Source of the DNA: Saururus chinensis
Lineage: Eukaryota > Streptophyta > Magnoliopsida > Piperales > Saururaceae
Direction of reading: 5' to 3'
Assembly: GCA_035235625.1 (NCBI GenBank)
Contig: CP141141.1
Coordinates: 11,963,968 to 12,027,967 of the forward strand
Length of the DNA stretch: 64,000 bases
A model generated the notes under the pieces. The model did no database searches. It saw nothing but the letters and a program-made list of their open reading frames with translations, and was not told where the DNA came from. Position numbers and translations under genes: made by a program. Of this stretch, positions 33,981 to 46,292 are shown piece by piece; position 1 is the stretch's first letter; every line of letters begins with the position of its first letter.

Positions 33981-35477
33981 TAAGAGGCTAGAAAAACAAA
34001 AGAAAAAAAAACAAGATAAGGAAAATATTGGAACTTGTTTCGTCTGCGGCCACCCTTTTTATTACTCTTTTCCCCCGTCTTATTTGAAGATTCATCAATG
34101 AAAGTGCTAAAGAGTGACGTAATAAGCATCCTCAAGATTTGTATCCGGTGCATCCTCTAAGCAAATGATGTCTTGTAAATCTAACAATGAGCTGAATAAA
34201 TTAGTTGAGTGTGTTGTGTTGACTTTAAATAAATCCTCCTCCAAACTCTAATAAGTTCCTAGAGGAGAAGCATGGGGATCTCCTTGGTTCGGTCAAGCAA
34301 AGGGCCTTGTTTGTTTAACTTGTGGACAAGGTTGGCCTAGATCAACCACTTTAAGAGGCTAGAAAAACAAAAGGAAAAAAAAACAAGAAAAGGAAAATAT
34401 TGGAACTTGTTTCGTTTGCGGCCACCCTTTTTATTACTCTTTTTCCCCATCTTATTTGAAGATTTATCAATGAAAGTGCTAAAGAGTGATGTAATAAGCA
34501 TCCTCAAGATTTGTATGTGGTGCATCCTCTAAGCAAATGTCTTGTAAATCTAACAATGAGCTGAATGAATTAGTTGAGTGTGTTGTGTTGACTTTAAATA
34601 AATCCTCCTCCAAACTCTAATAAGTTCCTAGAGGAGAAGCATCAAGCATGAGGATCTCCTTGGTTCGGTCAAGCAAAGCGTCTTGTTTGTTTAACTTGTG
34701 GTCAAGGTTGGCCTAGATCAACCACTTTAAGAGGCTAGAAAAAAAAAAAAAGGAAAAAAAACAAGAAAAGGAAAATATTGGAACTTGTTTTGTCTGCAGC
34801 CACCCTTTTTATTACTCTTTTTACCCATCTTATTTGAAGATTTATCAATGAAAGTGTTAAAGAGTGACATAATAAGCATCCTCAAGATTTGTATCCAGTG
34901 CATCCTCTAAGCAAATGATGTCTTGTAAATCTAACAATGAGCTGAATGAATTAGTTGAGTGTGTTGTGTTGACTTTAAATAAATCCTCCTCCAAACTCTA
35001 ATAAGTTCCTAGAGGAGAAGCATCAAGCATGAGGATCTCCTTGGTTCGGTCAAGCAAAGGGTCTTGTTTGTTTAACTTGTGGACAAGGTTGGCCTAGATC
35101 AACCACTTTAAGAGGCTAGAAAAACAAAAGGAAAAAAATAAGAAAAGGAAAATATTGGAACTTGTTTCGTCTGCGGCCACCCTTTTTATTACCCTTTTTA
35201 CCCATCTTATTTGAAGATTTATCAATGAAAGTGCTAAAGAGTGACGTATTAAGCATCCTCAAGATTTGTATCACGTGCATCCTCTAAGCAAATGATGTCT
35301 TGTAAATCTAACAATGAGCTGAATGAATTAGTTGAGTGTGTCGTGTTGACTTTAAATAAATCCTCCTCCAAACTCTACTAAGTTCCTAGAAGAGAAGCAT
35401 GAGGATCTCCTTGGTTTGGTCAAGCAAAGGGCCTTTTTTGTTTAACTTGTGGACAAGGTTGGCCTAGATTAACCACT
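33981..35477 (-). repeat. Four tandem copies of a 371-381-bp unit
   Basis: Units start with taagaggctagaaaaacaaa-type sequence at 33981, 34352, 34728 and 35109 and end with gatcaaccact. They differ by point changes, A-run length and short indels (for example catcaagcatgag). Read on the minus strand, parts of each unit look like degraded coding sequence: a Lys/Arg-rich stretch SSNKTGEKSNKKGG then RRRNKFQYF, and LLDLQDIICLEDAPDTNLED. A LINE ORF1 relic lies just upstream on that strand (37114-36470), so I infer the unit comes from the linker part of the same LINE. Confidence 0.8.
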
Positions 35478-35620
35478 AGGTTTATCCCGTTTGATTGTTG
35501 GGTTGAGGAACACATCACTAAGAGCTGATTGGTAGTAGCAAGATTTGGGTCAACAACCTCAATAATAAGGCATTGATTGACGTTGGATATGTGTGAAGAT
35601 TTGGAGGCTTATTTGGTGGG

Positions 35621-36296
35621 TAGGGTTGGTCATCGGCCAAATAGTCGGCAAACAAGGCTTGTCCATGTTTATGTCTGCTAATAATTTGTTCATCGACATT
35701 TTGTCCATGGACAAATCCTTTTTTTCGGCGGACACAGCCATTGTCCATGGACATAGCTTCTTAGGCAATTGGATGAGGGTTGCAGTGGTTGGAGAGAATG
35801 AGAGGGGTGTTAACAACTTTAATTAAGTAGGGCAACTGGGGTGAGGATCTCTAAATTAAGTAATTTAGCATATAATAATAATTTTAAAACTTATATATGT
35901 CATGTTCTTCATTTATAGTATTACTATTAGATAAATTAGTTCATTTTGAAAAGCCAAATAAAGCTATTAATGTGGGACAAAAGAAATATTTAATAACTAA
36001 CTTTCAAGAAGAACTCGAATATAATATTAACATGATTGTATTTAAATTGTTAAAGATTTAAGTATAAGAAAATGATGTTTAAGAATAATTAGAGGAGAAA
36101 TAAAAATTGTCCTTCATATAAGAATGCACATTGTATTTAAAAGTTAGCCAAACCTTAGACAAACGGCTGGATGAGGTCTTCGTCGATGTCCATGCCCAAA
36201 AATTGGTGGACAAAAAAATTCAACTGGACATGGCCACAGACACCTGTGACACGGCCCAAACATTGGACAATGGATGTCCATGATCGGCTAGCCCTA
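35621..36296. mobile_element. hAT-type MITE with perfect 8-bp target duplication
   Basis: The left end TAGGGTTGGTCATCGGCC and the right end, read from the opposite strand, TAGGGCTAGCCGATCATGGA form imperfect terminal inverted repeats. The 8-bp direct repeat TTGGTGGG flanks it at 35613-35620 and 36297-36304, the duplication length made by hAT transposases. The terminal regions carry several tgtccatgga / catggaca words. No transposase is encoded. Confidence 0.85.
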
Positions 36297-37114
36297 TTGG
36301 TGGGGGTGATTTATTTGGTGACTGATATTGTGGAACAACATTGGTAGGACTTGCTAAAATTATAGTGGCGAATATGGTATGAGATTAATCTTCCAAATTT
36401 GTAACATGATCATGTCTTTGTGGGCCTTGCAAGGAACCAATGAGGTGGTGTTGGTGTCTAACATGGAAGCCACATCAATCATCTCGTCTCCAATGCTTGA
36501 AGGTTCAACCATGGCGGCTCCATGCTCCTGGGAGAAGGTGTAGTATTTTGACATTGAGTTTGTTGAGTGACTAGCCTCCAAACTTCAATGGATGGGCATT
36601 CACTTGCTAAGTGGCCAAAGGAATTGCATTTCGTACAAGAAACTGGCTTCCACTCATACATGACCTTTTAGGGAAAGGAAGTGTCGTCATCTAGATCAAT
36701 ATCTATGTGATCCTAATACTTAAAACCATGCTTAATCTCAATGCATATTGGGGCATACATAAGTCTTTCACAAGATGCAGTCAATTGATCACAGTGTAGG
36801 GGAATACCATGCTACTAACTCTTGGTAGACCAATATTGCAGCGAGAGATGAGGGAAATGAACCCATACTGGAATGGACTTTATGATTTCTTGCATAGGCT
36901 TGAATCTCGTAATCCATTTGTTAAGGATAAGCATGTGACCACAACAAACCCAATAAATTTTGTTGGGTGTTGTAGATTTTGATTGATTATAAGAATATTG
37001 TTTTTCAAATTTTGATTTCAAACAACATTTGAAAATTAGAAACAAGCATAAGATTGTGGCTATCCAATGACACTTTGGTGATGTTGGTTTGTGATAAATA
37101 TGCGTGACAAACAC
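36297..37114 (-). pseudogene. LINE (L1-type) ORF1 relic: DUF4283-like domain and zinc knuckle
   Basis: On the minus strand from 37114: a stretch with GHMLILNKWITRFKPM, then IPVWVHFPHLSLQYW (near 36900-36820), the core of the DUF4283 domain common in plant LINE ORF1 proteins. Then, near 36655-36600, MYEWKPVSCTKCNSFGHLAS followed by EC, a CCHC knuckle preceded by the usual YEWKP lead. Stops separate the parts. The protein would bind RNA in the LINE ribonucleoprotein. No reverse transcriptase follows; further along this strand are the hAT MITE and the tandem repeat. Confidence 0.7.
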
Positions 37115-38329
37115 AAACTGAGAATAATTAAGTACCTCTAAACCACAATTGAGTTATAAGATGAATTTTTCCTTTAAGAAACAAAATAAACTCAAATTTA
37201 TTCTAATTCAATGTGCACAATTCTTATGTATTCTAACAAAAGTTTGTAATCAAATCATTAAATAAACATGCAAGAATTTTTATGTGAAAACCCAACTAGG
37301 GAAAAACCATTGGGCACACTATTCAGGTCAGCTATGCACTATGTAAAAACTAAATATTACATAATTATTGATTACAAAGAAGAAAAACTTTTTTTTCTTC
37401 TTCAAACGGCTAGTTCTCTACACCACTCTAATTTTGAATCAACTGCTCATTGGTTGTTTAACAACAATAGCTTGATCTTCTCCTCATCTTTGTGCTCTTT
37501 GATCAATCTAGATCTTTCATCTCCTCATTTGGAATAAATCTTTTTTCTCCTTGATCTTTTTTACAATGATCTTCGTTAAAACACATGACACATATATTTT
37601 TGTGCACTCATCTCACCTCTAATCACTCTTTTGATTAAGGTAGACGAAATCTCAACTGAGAAGGCTAATTTTCTCTAAAAACTAATAAAACAACTCTACA
37701 CAAGTTCTCTAAGTTTTCTCTCTTACTCTCCTCACAATCCTAGCTATTTTTATAAACTCTTTAAGTCTCAAAAGGAATATATCTTCAACTTGGAATCTAA
37801 ATCAAACCGAAAAAGTATGATTTAGGTAATTTTGCAATACATCGATTGCTTGATTCCCCGCTTCATTCTATCAATTTCACACATTGATCGATTGGCTTAA
37901 CCAAGCAATTGATCGATTTCATTTCGGTTAAATTTTCAACATAGGCTTCCAACCTAATGTTCGATCGGTTAATCGAAATGATTGATCAATCAATATTTTT
38001 TCCCAAGAACCTTGCTACATTTAAGACCAATCAATCAGTACCACACAACGATTGATCCCTTTGAACATAAATTGAATTTTTCATTCAAAATGTCTCCATC
38101 TCTCACAATTCTTTTACATAAGGTCTCTTTTACCCTAAAGTGTGTGAATGTGATGTGTTCGCGTGTTTTTACCTATTGAAATACGAATTTAAATCTTTCT
38201 TCAACTCCATCTTTAGAACTTGATCTTCTAACTTAAAATGGCTCAAAATTACACACATTCATGATATAGTTTTGATCATGAAAATAATCCAATACATGAC
38301 AAAATGACACTTATTTCCTACAAGTGATT
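37115..38329. other. Repeat-derived spacer without a gene
   Basis: The stretch 37270-37340 (gaaaacccaactagggaaaa + accattgggcacac) and the cgattg/gatcaat words at 37840-38070 resemble those at 6840-7560, suggesting a dispersed retrotransposon part. No supported frame. Confidence 0.35.
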
Positions 38330-39300
38330 TCACAATCTTAGGTGTAGTATATCTTTTATCGAAGGAAGATTATGCAAATTGGAATTGGTTCTTAAGTCAA
38401 TTGAGGGAGAATATACTTATGGATATGACAAATGTCGCAATCATCTCAAATCAACATAAGGTGCTTCAAAAGGTCATGCCTAAAATTCCCCCCTTCCCCC
38501 TGCCATTCTTCCACCATTGATATTGCATATGTCACATAAAGGCAAATTTTAAGGAGTTTAAAAATAATACACTAATAAACTTGATTGGGGCAACTTCATG
38601 AGTACTAATAGTTGAATAATTTGATGTTAAAATAGACTTCATTGGTAAGGAAAGTCAAAGGGCAAAATAACTCCTCTCAGGAGAAGGATTACACCATGAA
38701 TAGTGGTCTCTTGCTCACAATGGTTTTAGAAGATTTGGCATGATGAATACAAATATGGTGAAAAGTTTAATTAGTGTATTGAGGGGGGCATAGGGACTAC
38801 CCATGCAGGCTTTAGTATGAGCTATTTTTTACCTAGTAGTAAAATTCTTTGTAAACAATCTTGCGCTTCAGATGCCATGGTCACCCCGTATACTGCCAGA
38901 GTGGAAGGGATGATAAGGGAACAAACAAATAATATTGGGGAGTATATAGTTCACAGGATCAACCGAACCGCTTACAAAGTGATGACCATGCATGGAAGGA
39001 AGCTTGTGGTGAATGTGGTTCATCGAACTTGTACATGTAATTAGCCTCCAGTCTACCAATATCCTTGCTCTCATCTTCTTGTAGTGTGGGTAAAGTGGCT
39101 GCAGCCTATAGAGGCAGGAGTATGTTACACATCGACCACTTATATAAATGTGTACTCCGCACAATTCTACTCTTCTCGTGGTCGGGAGTTTTGGGAAAGA
39201 GATGTTATTACCCGCAAAGGCAACAAGACATCCCAGTCGCCCACGATTTATCTGCATTAGGAATACAATGGACTTTGTGACCATGGAGAGAGATTGGTAA
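38330..39300 (+). pseudogene. MULE (Mutator-like) transposase, C-terminal relic with SWIM zinc finger
   Basis: Pieces of a Mutator-type transposase occur in order: EDYANWNWFLSQLRENILM (38365-38425), a CHIKANFKEF piece (38528-38560), a GFRRFGMMNTNM segment (38719-38755), then LPMQALV, VVKFFVNNLALQMPW (38838-38882) and the SWIM finger near 39028-39090: CTCN, one stop codon, then VYQYPCSHL. The tail reads YSAQFYSSRGREFWERDVI-like. The frame is broken several times. The plant mobile domain gene that follows on the same strand (from about 39390) is a common partner of MULE-type transposons. Terminal inverted repeats were not found. Confidence 0.8.
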
Positions 39301-41646
39301 ACATACAAATAGATTGCGTGTCTTTTTATTTACTCTCTATTTTAGATATGACTATATGTTCCTGAAGTTATTATTTCCTTGAAGATCATATGCATCATAT
39401 GGTGCCTTTTTATGGGTCAGGCCCCATTGATGAGTTAGTACTTGTGCAGCAGGAGTTAGATAGGTTAGCTTCTATTTGCATGCACTCATCTATAGTACAT
39501 GCATTTGATTTAAGTTTTATAACTATATGTTCTGTTGGGTTATAATATTTTAACTTATTTTAGAACCCCCGGTGCCATGAGTGCACGAAGCATTTTAGAT
39601 ACCTTTGACAATGGTCTATAGATGAGCGTATTCTGTCATATATTGAGCGGGCTCGATTTGGACACTTTATCCATTTACAGTATGCTCAACTTGATAGACC
39701 TTAGCTTACAACTCTCGTCGAGAGATGGAAGAGGGAGACACAAACATTTCACTTACCTTATGGGGAGATGTTTATCACCCTTATGGATATGGTAGTTTTT
39801 CTTGGACTTTGCATCGATGGACTTGCAGTGACAGGCACGACAGGAGGAGGAGTTTTAGATTTAGTAGTCAGACTCCTTGGCAGAGCACCTCCTCCTTTAG
39901 TGATATGTGGTAGCAAAGTGAGCCTCAGTTGGCTATTGGGTGAGTTTTGTGCACTTCCAGCAGATGCCACCAAGATAGTCATTGAGCAGCATGCATGCGC
40001 ATATTTGCTTCATCTACTTGGGCCTACTATATTTACAAATAACATCAGTAGCCACGTGCATGTTGCGTACCTCACCCTCCTTGCGGATTTCGACAGGTGG
40101 GCACCTATGCATGGGGTAGTGCTACCCTTGCATACTTATACCGAGAGTTAGGGAAAACATGTTAGGCTTTGACCTCGGGGATTGCATGCAGCCTGACCCT
40201 TCTTTAGGTAAATGAGTTTGTTGAAGTTAGTATTTCTACACGTACAATTACTTCACAATTTTAATAATTCTTTTATGATATTTTGTGACACAACTATGGT
40301 CATGGGAGTGTAACGTCTGAGAATTTTCTAAATTTTTAAAGTCAACTAGGGTGTTACCCTTGACCTTATCATGAGAATAACTTGATCATTAGTTGAAACT
40401 GGTAGTTGATACCTACATGGATGGAAAGTAGACAGAAGGAGCTTCAAAACGCCACTAAGAACGTGCAAATCGGAGTTTAGATGAGGGGAATATGATTGTT
40501 TGAAGTTGAATATAGCATGTAGGGCCCTTTTACTCGAATTGGATGCTTATTTTGGCCATTTAAGTCACTTTACAGGCCTAATTATTTATGGTGACAGAAA
40601 TTAATAGAAAAATAGGCCCAAGTAGCTAATTTAGCCCAACTCCCAAGGTGATTGGGAACCCTTATTCCTATGCCTATAAAAGGGGCTAATTAGGGCTTTT
40701 TGATGGGGGGTCTTCTTATCTTTCTAAGGGGGATCATAGCTTTTGGCGGTGGAGAGAAGAGAAGATGTCACCAGATAAGTTTTTTGGTGAAGGCCGCTGA
40801 CAATGGAGGCAACAAGGAGTATGAGCAAAGATCAGAGCTTTGATGAGGTAGGATCACTTATTGAAGTTTTCATGTTATAGTTATTTGATATCCACTTAAT
40901 TTTAATAGAAGATTATGATAAAATAAATTCTTGAATGGGGCAACAGTAGCCACACCCGACTGGGTATGGCCGCAGTTTTAGGCATCTAGAGGAGAATAGG
41001 GAAGGGCTGCCAGCCCAGGCGGAACTCCGGAAAACCACCACTGGAGGCAAACTATAGACTTTCTGAATAGCCGTTAGTGGTGGATCGATTGAACGTTTTC
41101 TCACCGGCCGTAGTGGCCAAGGGCTCTGTCCACCAGAGGTGGATCTGCACTCGCAGATCAGGCCAGATTAGAGCATGGAAGGCAGTATTGATACGGATGA
41201 CAGTATCGATGACTATGGACACCGGTATGCATCGATGGTACACTTGGTACGCACTGAAACAGTCTTAAACACTTTGATACACATAAAAAAAATATTATAA
41301 CTAATAATATATCATTATAATACTTTTAGAGTATACTAAGACACTAAAATATATGATTGAATATAGAGCCACAATCAATGAGTAATAACACCATAAGAAA
41401 AATTAAATCAGTTCAAATTACAATATGCATAACAGTAGAACATAATAGAATATTATATAATCAATGTCTTATCAATTAAATATACTATAATGCCAACACA
41501 ACTACAAATATTAAAACACTTAAAAGGTAGAATCCATAGACCATAATATTTTCATCCAAACCTACAAAAACAAATACTGGGAAAGAAAATATATAGAACT
41601 ATGGTAATATAAAATTCTTAAAGCCTTTTGAAAATTAGTATACCTC

Positions 41647-42168
41647 TCAAATCCAAAAAGAGTTATGAGGATGCTCATAACCATTATTGCCATCATTTGC
41701 TGAGTCTTGATAATTTAATTGATTCACATGGTTGCAATATTGAGCCCAACTCATATAACTATGATAATGTTGAAGATATTGATCATTATAAAACTGATAA
41801 AGTTGATGACTCCATCCAAAGTGCACTGTCGAATAACTGTGAACCAATACTGGGTAGTTTGAAGTTTGAGACTGAGAATCATTTTGAGATCTAGAACTAT
41901 AACTATTGTATGAAGACGATTGTGCATTATATCCATCATGTCCAAATCCAAATGTAAGTTGGTTCACCCGAACACTTATATTTTGAATCCCTTGTGCAAT
42001 ATTATCCCAAGGTGAAGGTTGGCTATAACTACTATCATGTTGAACTAAAGCAGTTTGGTCATATCGCTCATGGTGATGCCTTTGAAATTGACTTCCATGT
42101 CTGCCTCTATAAGAACTCAAATTCTGATGACCTACTGCCATGGTCTTTATCTTGGGTGGCATGATCAA
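41647..42168 (-). CDS. Gln/Ser/Tyr-rich open frame in the hAT element, function unknown
   Basis: 173 codons on the minus strand with no stop, in AT-rich DNA where stops are frequent, so it was probably coding until recently. The composition is dominated by Gln, Ser, Tyr, Asn and His (for example SYSQPSPWDNIAQGIQN and YNSYSSRSQNDSQSQTSN). It contains no recognisable domain. It overlaps the end of the preceding frame (42400-42107) in another phase, which suggests one frameshift between parts of a single original protein. Low-complexity tails of this type occur in plant hAT-related BED proteins, but the family is not certain. Confidence 0.4.
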   Translation of the reverse strand: MIMPPKIKTMAVGHQNLSSYRGRHGSQFQRHHHERYDQTALVQHDSSYSQPSPWDNIAQGIQNISVRVNQLTFGFGHDGYNAQSSSYNSYSSRSQNDSQSQTSNYPVLVHSYSTVHFGWSHQLYQFYNDQYLQHYHSYMSWAQYCNHVNQLNYQDSANDGNNGYEHPHNSFWI

Positions 42169-42554
42169 AATATTGTTGTTCAGTAAAAATTATATGACTT
42201 GATGATCCACCCCCACCCCCATGACCACCACCATCCACTTCACGGTCACTACCATTTACTTGACCACCGCCATCATTAGTACTAGAAAAATTCAAATTTG
42301 ATTCTATTGTTGTTCCTCTTGTAGGGGTCTTCATCATGTCATAAAAATTATCATCATCATCTTCCATTGCCCTTTTTATTGTACTAGAATAATTCTTCAC
42401 CTATTCATGAACATCAATACCCATTTGTGCACCAATTAAGTGACTAGGTGCTCGTGGTGGCTCCCCTGCCTCATCCAAAATAGTTTCCCCAATTTCTGCT
42501 AACCATGAATTGAATGGGTCATCTTCTTCAAATATATGACTTAAATCAATTGGA

Positions 42555-42785
42555 TCATAATAACCCTCTTCGAATATGTTCTCTTATTTTCATTTTTACT
42601 TCATTTGGGCATGTTGGACATGCTTGGGCATTACCACCTAAACTTGCTAAATGAAGCTTTAATCGTGTGACATGTCCCCCGGCTATGATACGTCCACACC
42701 AATTACATTGAGTCTTATGCCTACTTCCACCAACCCTTGAACCGTGATTCCACCCAATGTCAAGCTCTTTCTCCTTTGGTGTCAT
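42555..42785 (-). pseudogene. BED-type zinc finger domain of hAT transposase
   Basis: A 76-codon frame opens MTPKEKELDIGWNHGSRVGG and holds the BED DNA-binding pattern: CNWCG, then TRLKLHLA, then CPTCP. It is the N-terminal DNA-binding part of plant hAT transposases. A stop ends it after IREHIRRGLL, where related proteins continue; the next frame on this strand resumes with KNYSSTIKRAMEDDDDNFYD (42400-42107). The break makes the product a lone finger at best. Confidence 0.75.
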
Positions 42786-45700
42786 CTTGAAAACCCTAAG
42801 TACTAGCAGCCCTTCAAGTAAAAAACACTAATTAATATTCAATTAAACACCTATATTTACATGATAGAAAGAACATGCAATTTTTTTGTATTGTTATCAT
42901 ACTTAAGGTGCATAAAAGACTTAAAGAGATATATTTACACAATGATATTGAGTCTTGAGATGGGTTACCTACGTACTCTAGGATCTAAACTAATTTTTTA
43001 AAATAAAAAATTTGTTTGTCAAAAGGATCAAGCAGGTTGGCAGGGAGCACCTTAACAACAAACTGCAACTAGCTTTGGATTAGTTATACAACTTTTTAAA
43101 TTACCTTAGCAGGATTGGACAGGGGAATTGTTAATTGATTTTTTTTCTAGTTCTGTAAAATCATTGAACAATTGAACACAAAAACTAAATTTGAAAGTAG
43201 CATCTTATAGAAGAAAATTCTTTCAGTTTTTCATCCTTGATTCATACACGCAAAAGATGACAACACATAATTGACTTAACCATGATCAGAGAAAGGAAAT
43301 GACTAGAAAACACAAGTGGGAAAGAAAAACAAACAAACCACTTCCTCTTATAAAAAACCAAATATCATTGGTTCGTTAGCTTCATGAGGCACTGACGACG
43401 AGTCCAGCAGACAACAAAGAGGAGAGTAATAGATGAGGAGGCCAAGGGTGGTTTCCGGACAAATTGGAGCTGGGGAAGATGATGCCCGTGAGTGCCCACG
43501 TATAGGGAGGGCAGGGGCGGTTTCCTAATAGATCGGAGCTTGGGAAGATAGATCGGAGATGGGGAAGGAAGATAGGAGATGGGGAAGACAGATTGCCATG
43601 ATCTTCCTCTGCAGATCACCTCGCCCTCTTGTAGATCGGCCGCTTGCATATCGCCATGTGTGAGAGAAGCCGAAACAAGAACATGGTAGGGGAGGTGAAG
43701 AGCCTTGTTCTTTGGTTCTTCCCTATTCAGGCATCGGGTTCACAGTGGATTGAGTCGAATCAAATCGATACAGGCAAAATGCAGTGTCCATGCCAATAAA
43801 TTCTACGCCCACCATATCAGTGTTTGTACCGTATCGGTGTCGACTGATACGGGTATCTATCGGCTGATATGCACCCGTATTGGCTGATACAACGTTCCAT
43901 GGATAAGAGGGAGGCCCTCTGGCGAGTCCAACGGGTCAAAATCAGACACCACTGTGGCTGCTGAAGAAAAGTATTAGAGCCTGGAACTCCGACATAGCCA
44001 ACGGAGCTCTGTCGGCGGTTATGTTCAAAAGAATCAGAGAACGGAAAAAGGTGGAGAGAGGATCAAAGAAGCGAGGGGGTGTGATTTTCTGCCTAGCAAT
44101 GGGACCGGGTTCACCATGGGCCGGTGATCCGGTTGAGCCGGCCATCGCTAGGCTGCGACTGCCTATTTCCACGCTGACCAGAGGCATAAAGCCTCTGGCT
44201 GTGCATGGAAAAACGGCAGTGCGAATCCCAGCCTGCGACAAGAAGGAGACTCCCGGACTTGCTGTTTGATGGCAGTCAGGTTGAGCCAGTCCTTCGCTCG
44301 GTCCCAGCGTTTGGCCACCACACCGGCCAGAGGCTTCTCGATGGCTGCAAAGAAGATGACCCACGTAGCCGGTTGTTGAGTTTGGTTTCAGGCCGGGTAT
44401 AAGTGTCCAAAAAACTATAGAAAATTACTAATGTATCCAGAGAGGGGTTGGAGTATTCTGACCAAGTTTTAGACTAAGGAAAAATCCTAGCAACTATAAA
44501 ATGACCCTTTTACCCCTTTTAGTTAAATTGTTGTGTGAAAACCACTTACCTGACTTCGAGGCTTCGGTTCAGGGGCCTATGAGTTGATTTAAAGATTGAG
44601 AAACTTTTTGGTAAGAGCTTAATGTGTACCCTAAGTATAGGTTGAACCACTTAGTGAGGAAAAATCTCGGTGAGTGGGTAATTGACCTTTTTTTTCCTGG
44701 GGTTAATTGTAAGCCATTATGCCGACCAAGGTTAGTTCAATGGGCACATGACCCCGGTAATCTCCAGGAAAATTACATCAAGCCTATGAAGTCAAGTAGT
44801 ACCCTTGAGCCCAATTTTGGAGCAATTAGACGTCAGGAGGGCTTTGAACAAAATGACAGAAACAACCCTATGAGTAGATCACCCACATTCATGTGATTGG
44901 AAGCGCGAATCAAGTAGAGAGTGCAGCCTTGGGAGAGGGCAATGACTTAAAATCAATAAATGGGAAGTGAGATGACCAGAATAACGTAAGGTAGGGTACC
45001 ATACCTCAGGAGGTAAAATTACCCCAATGCCCTTAGGGCAATATATTATGTTTTGCCAAAACATATAACCTAGATAACTAAGCATTAGGGTACCCTAGAA
45101 TGACATTAAATGACTTTAAAAGGAAGGGGTGTGACAAGTGAGTGACATGAAGACCTTAACGTGTCACAGTGTCATGGGAAACAAGGGGGATAACCCTAAT
45201 TCTCAGGGTTTAAGGTAGCGTATTACACATGTTTGCAATGCAGTGTAAAAAACCACTAGGGTATTATATACATAACTTGTGCAATGCGTTAGAGTTATTT
45301 ACATTTATAGGCTTGAATTCGCCAAGCCCTAGCCCTGTGAATGAATGCAATGAGCCTTCATTTATTATTTATGCATTGGTGTAACTACATGCTATTTATG
45401 TTGATTATTCTGATGCATTGATTTATAATGGTAACTTAAGATTAATGAAGATTAATCAAGAGGTATTAGTTGTCGTTGGATTAGGGGGAGAACATCTAAT
45501 CAAGATAAAGACTAAAATACTCTCAATAGAGTTTGGGACTAGTTCATGGAATGAATGGGGCCTCACATAGAATTTTACCTTAGTTAATGAACTGAGGGTA
45601 GTTATGGGAGTTTACCTGAGTCCCATGGAGGCTATTAGGGTTTGGGGATGTTCTTTGAGTCATAGCTCATTGGATTAGCTATTTGTTGGGCCGATTCATA

Positions 45701-45903
45701 ATGTGAAGAGGACCCAAATAGTTGGGCGAATATTTGACTAGATGAAAATAATCTAGTTTAAGTTTCAAGTGTTTGAGGGAGTCAATAGTCATAAAGACCA
45801 GAGGCTTCTATGGATACATTAGTAATGTCTTAGAAGACATTTTCTCCCAAAGTTGGGATGATGGAGATTATGATACACTTTCTTCACTACCACGATAGTT
45901 TGG

Positions 45904-45993
45904 GTATTGACTAGAGAGGTCTCTACCATAGGTCTTCCGCAATGTTTGGTATTGGCCAGAGAGGTCTCTACCACAGGTTTCCTGCAGGTCTTC
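45904..45993. repeat. Two-copy 45-bp tandem repeat
   Basis: The unit gtattgactagagaggtctc + taccataggtcttccgcaatgttt occurs at 45904 and, with few changes, at 45949. It lies inside the lone LTR. Confidence 0.75.
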
Positions 45994-46142
45994 CTAGAAC
46001 CATGTAGCGCGTACCAAAAGTGGAGTTATATGAGCATTATGGAAGGTTTGTGTTTCTCACCAATCTGTGTCCATGAGCACATTTGGGATCCTCTTCTCCA
46101 AATTCATGGTAGGCTATTGAGAACCCTGGGGATTTAGGTCAA

Positions 46143-46292
46143 GTTGCTGTTAAGCATTCTACTCCAATGTTGGAGTCTTTTATCTAGAGATCGTTGCTGT
46201 TAAGCATTCTACTCCAATGTTGGAGTCTTTTATCTAGAGATCATTGTTGTTAAGCATTCTGCTCCAATGTTGGAGTCTTTTATCTAGAGATT
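46143..46292. repeat. Three-copy 50-bp tandem repeat
   Basis: Units start at 46143, 46193 and 46243, exactly 50 bp apart (gttgctgttaagcattctac and so on, ending tctagagatc). Each contains the small hairpin actccaa-tg-ttggagt (gctccaa in the third copy). The copies are almost identical, so the array is recent within the LTR. Confidence 0.9.

Larger units (their letters stand above)
41174..43901 (-). mobile_element. hAT-type transposon with BED zinc finger, nested in the LTR
   Basis: The ends CATGGAAGGCAGTATTGATAC and, on the other strand, CATGGAACGTTGTATC..ATACGG are imperfect inverted repeats. The flanks GATTAGAG (41166-41173) and GATAAGAG (43902-43909) are an 8-bp duplication with one change. 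On the minus strand at 42785-42555 is a BED finger: DIGWNHGSRVGGSRHKTQCNWCGR, positions spread over a C..C..H..H/C pattern with the following HVTRLKLHL and CPTCP. Downstream on that strand are an Asp/Gly-rich linker (42400-42107) and a Gln/Ser/Tyr-rich frame (42168-41647). The hAT catalytic core and C-terminal dimerisation domain are not recognisable, so it is probably non-autonomous. Confidence 0.75.

Noticed and set aside
38817..39044. 75-codon frame as an independent gene
   Set aside because: It is the part of the MULE transposase up to a stop codon inside the SWIM finger; the transposase sequence continues after the stop.
43942..44364. 140-codon minus-strand frame
   Set aside because: It lies in the GC-rich body of the lone LTR next to the hAT insertion, has no domain, and overlaps frames on the other strand.
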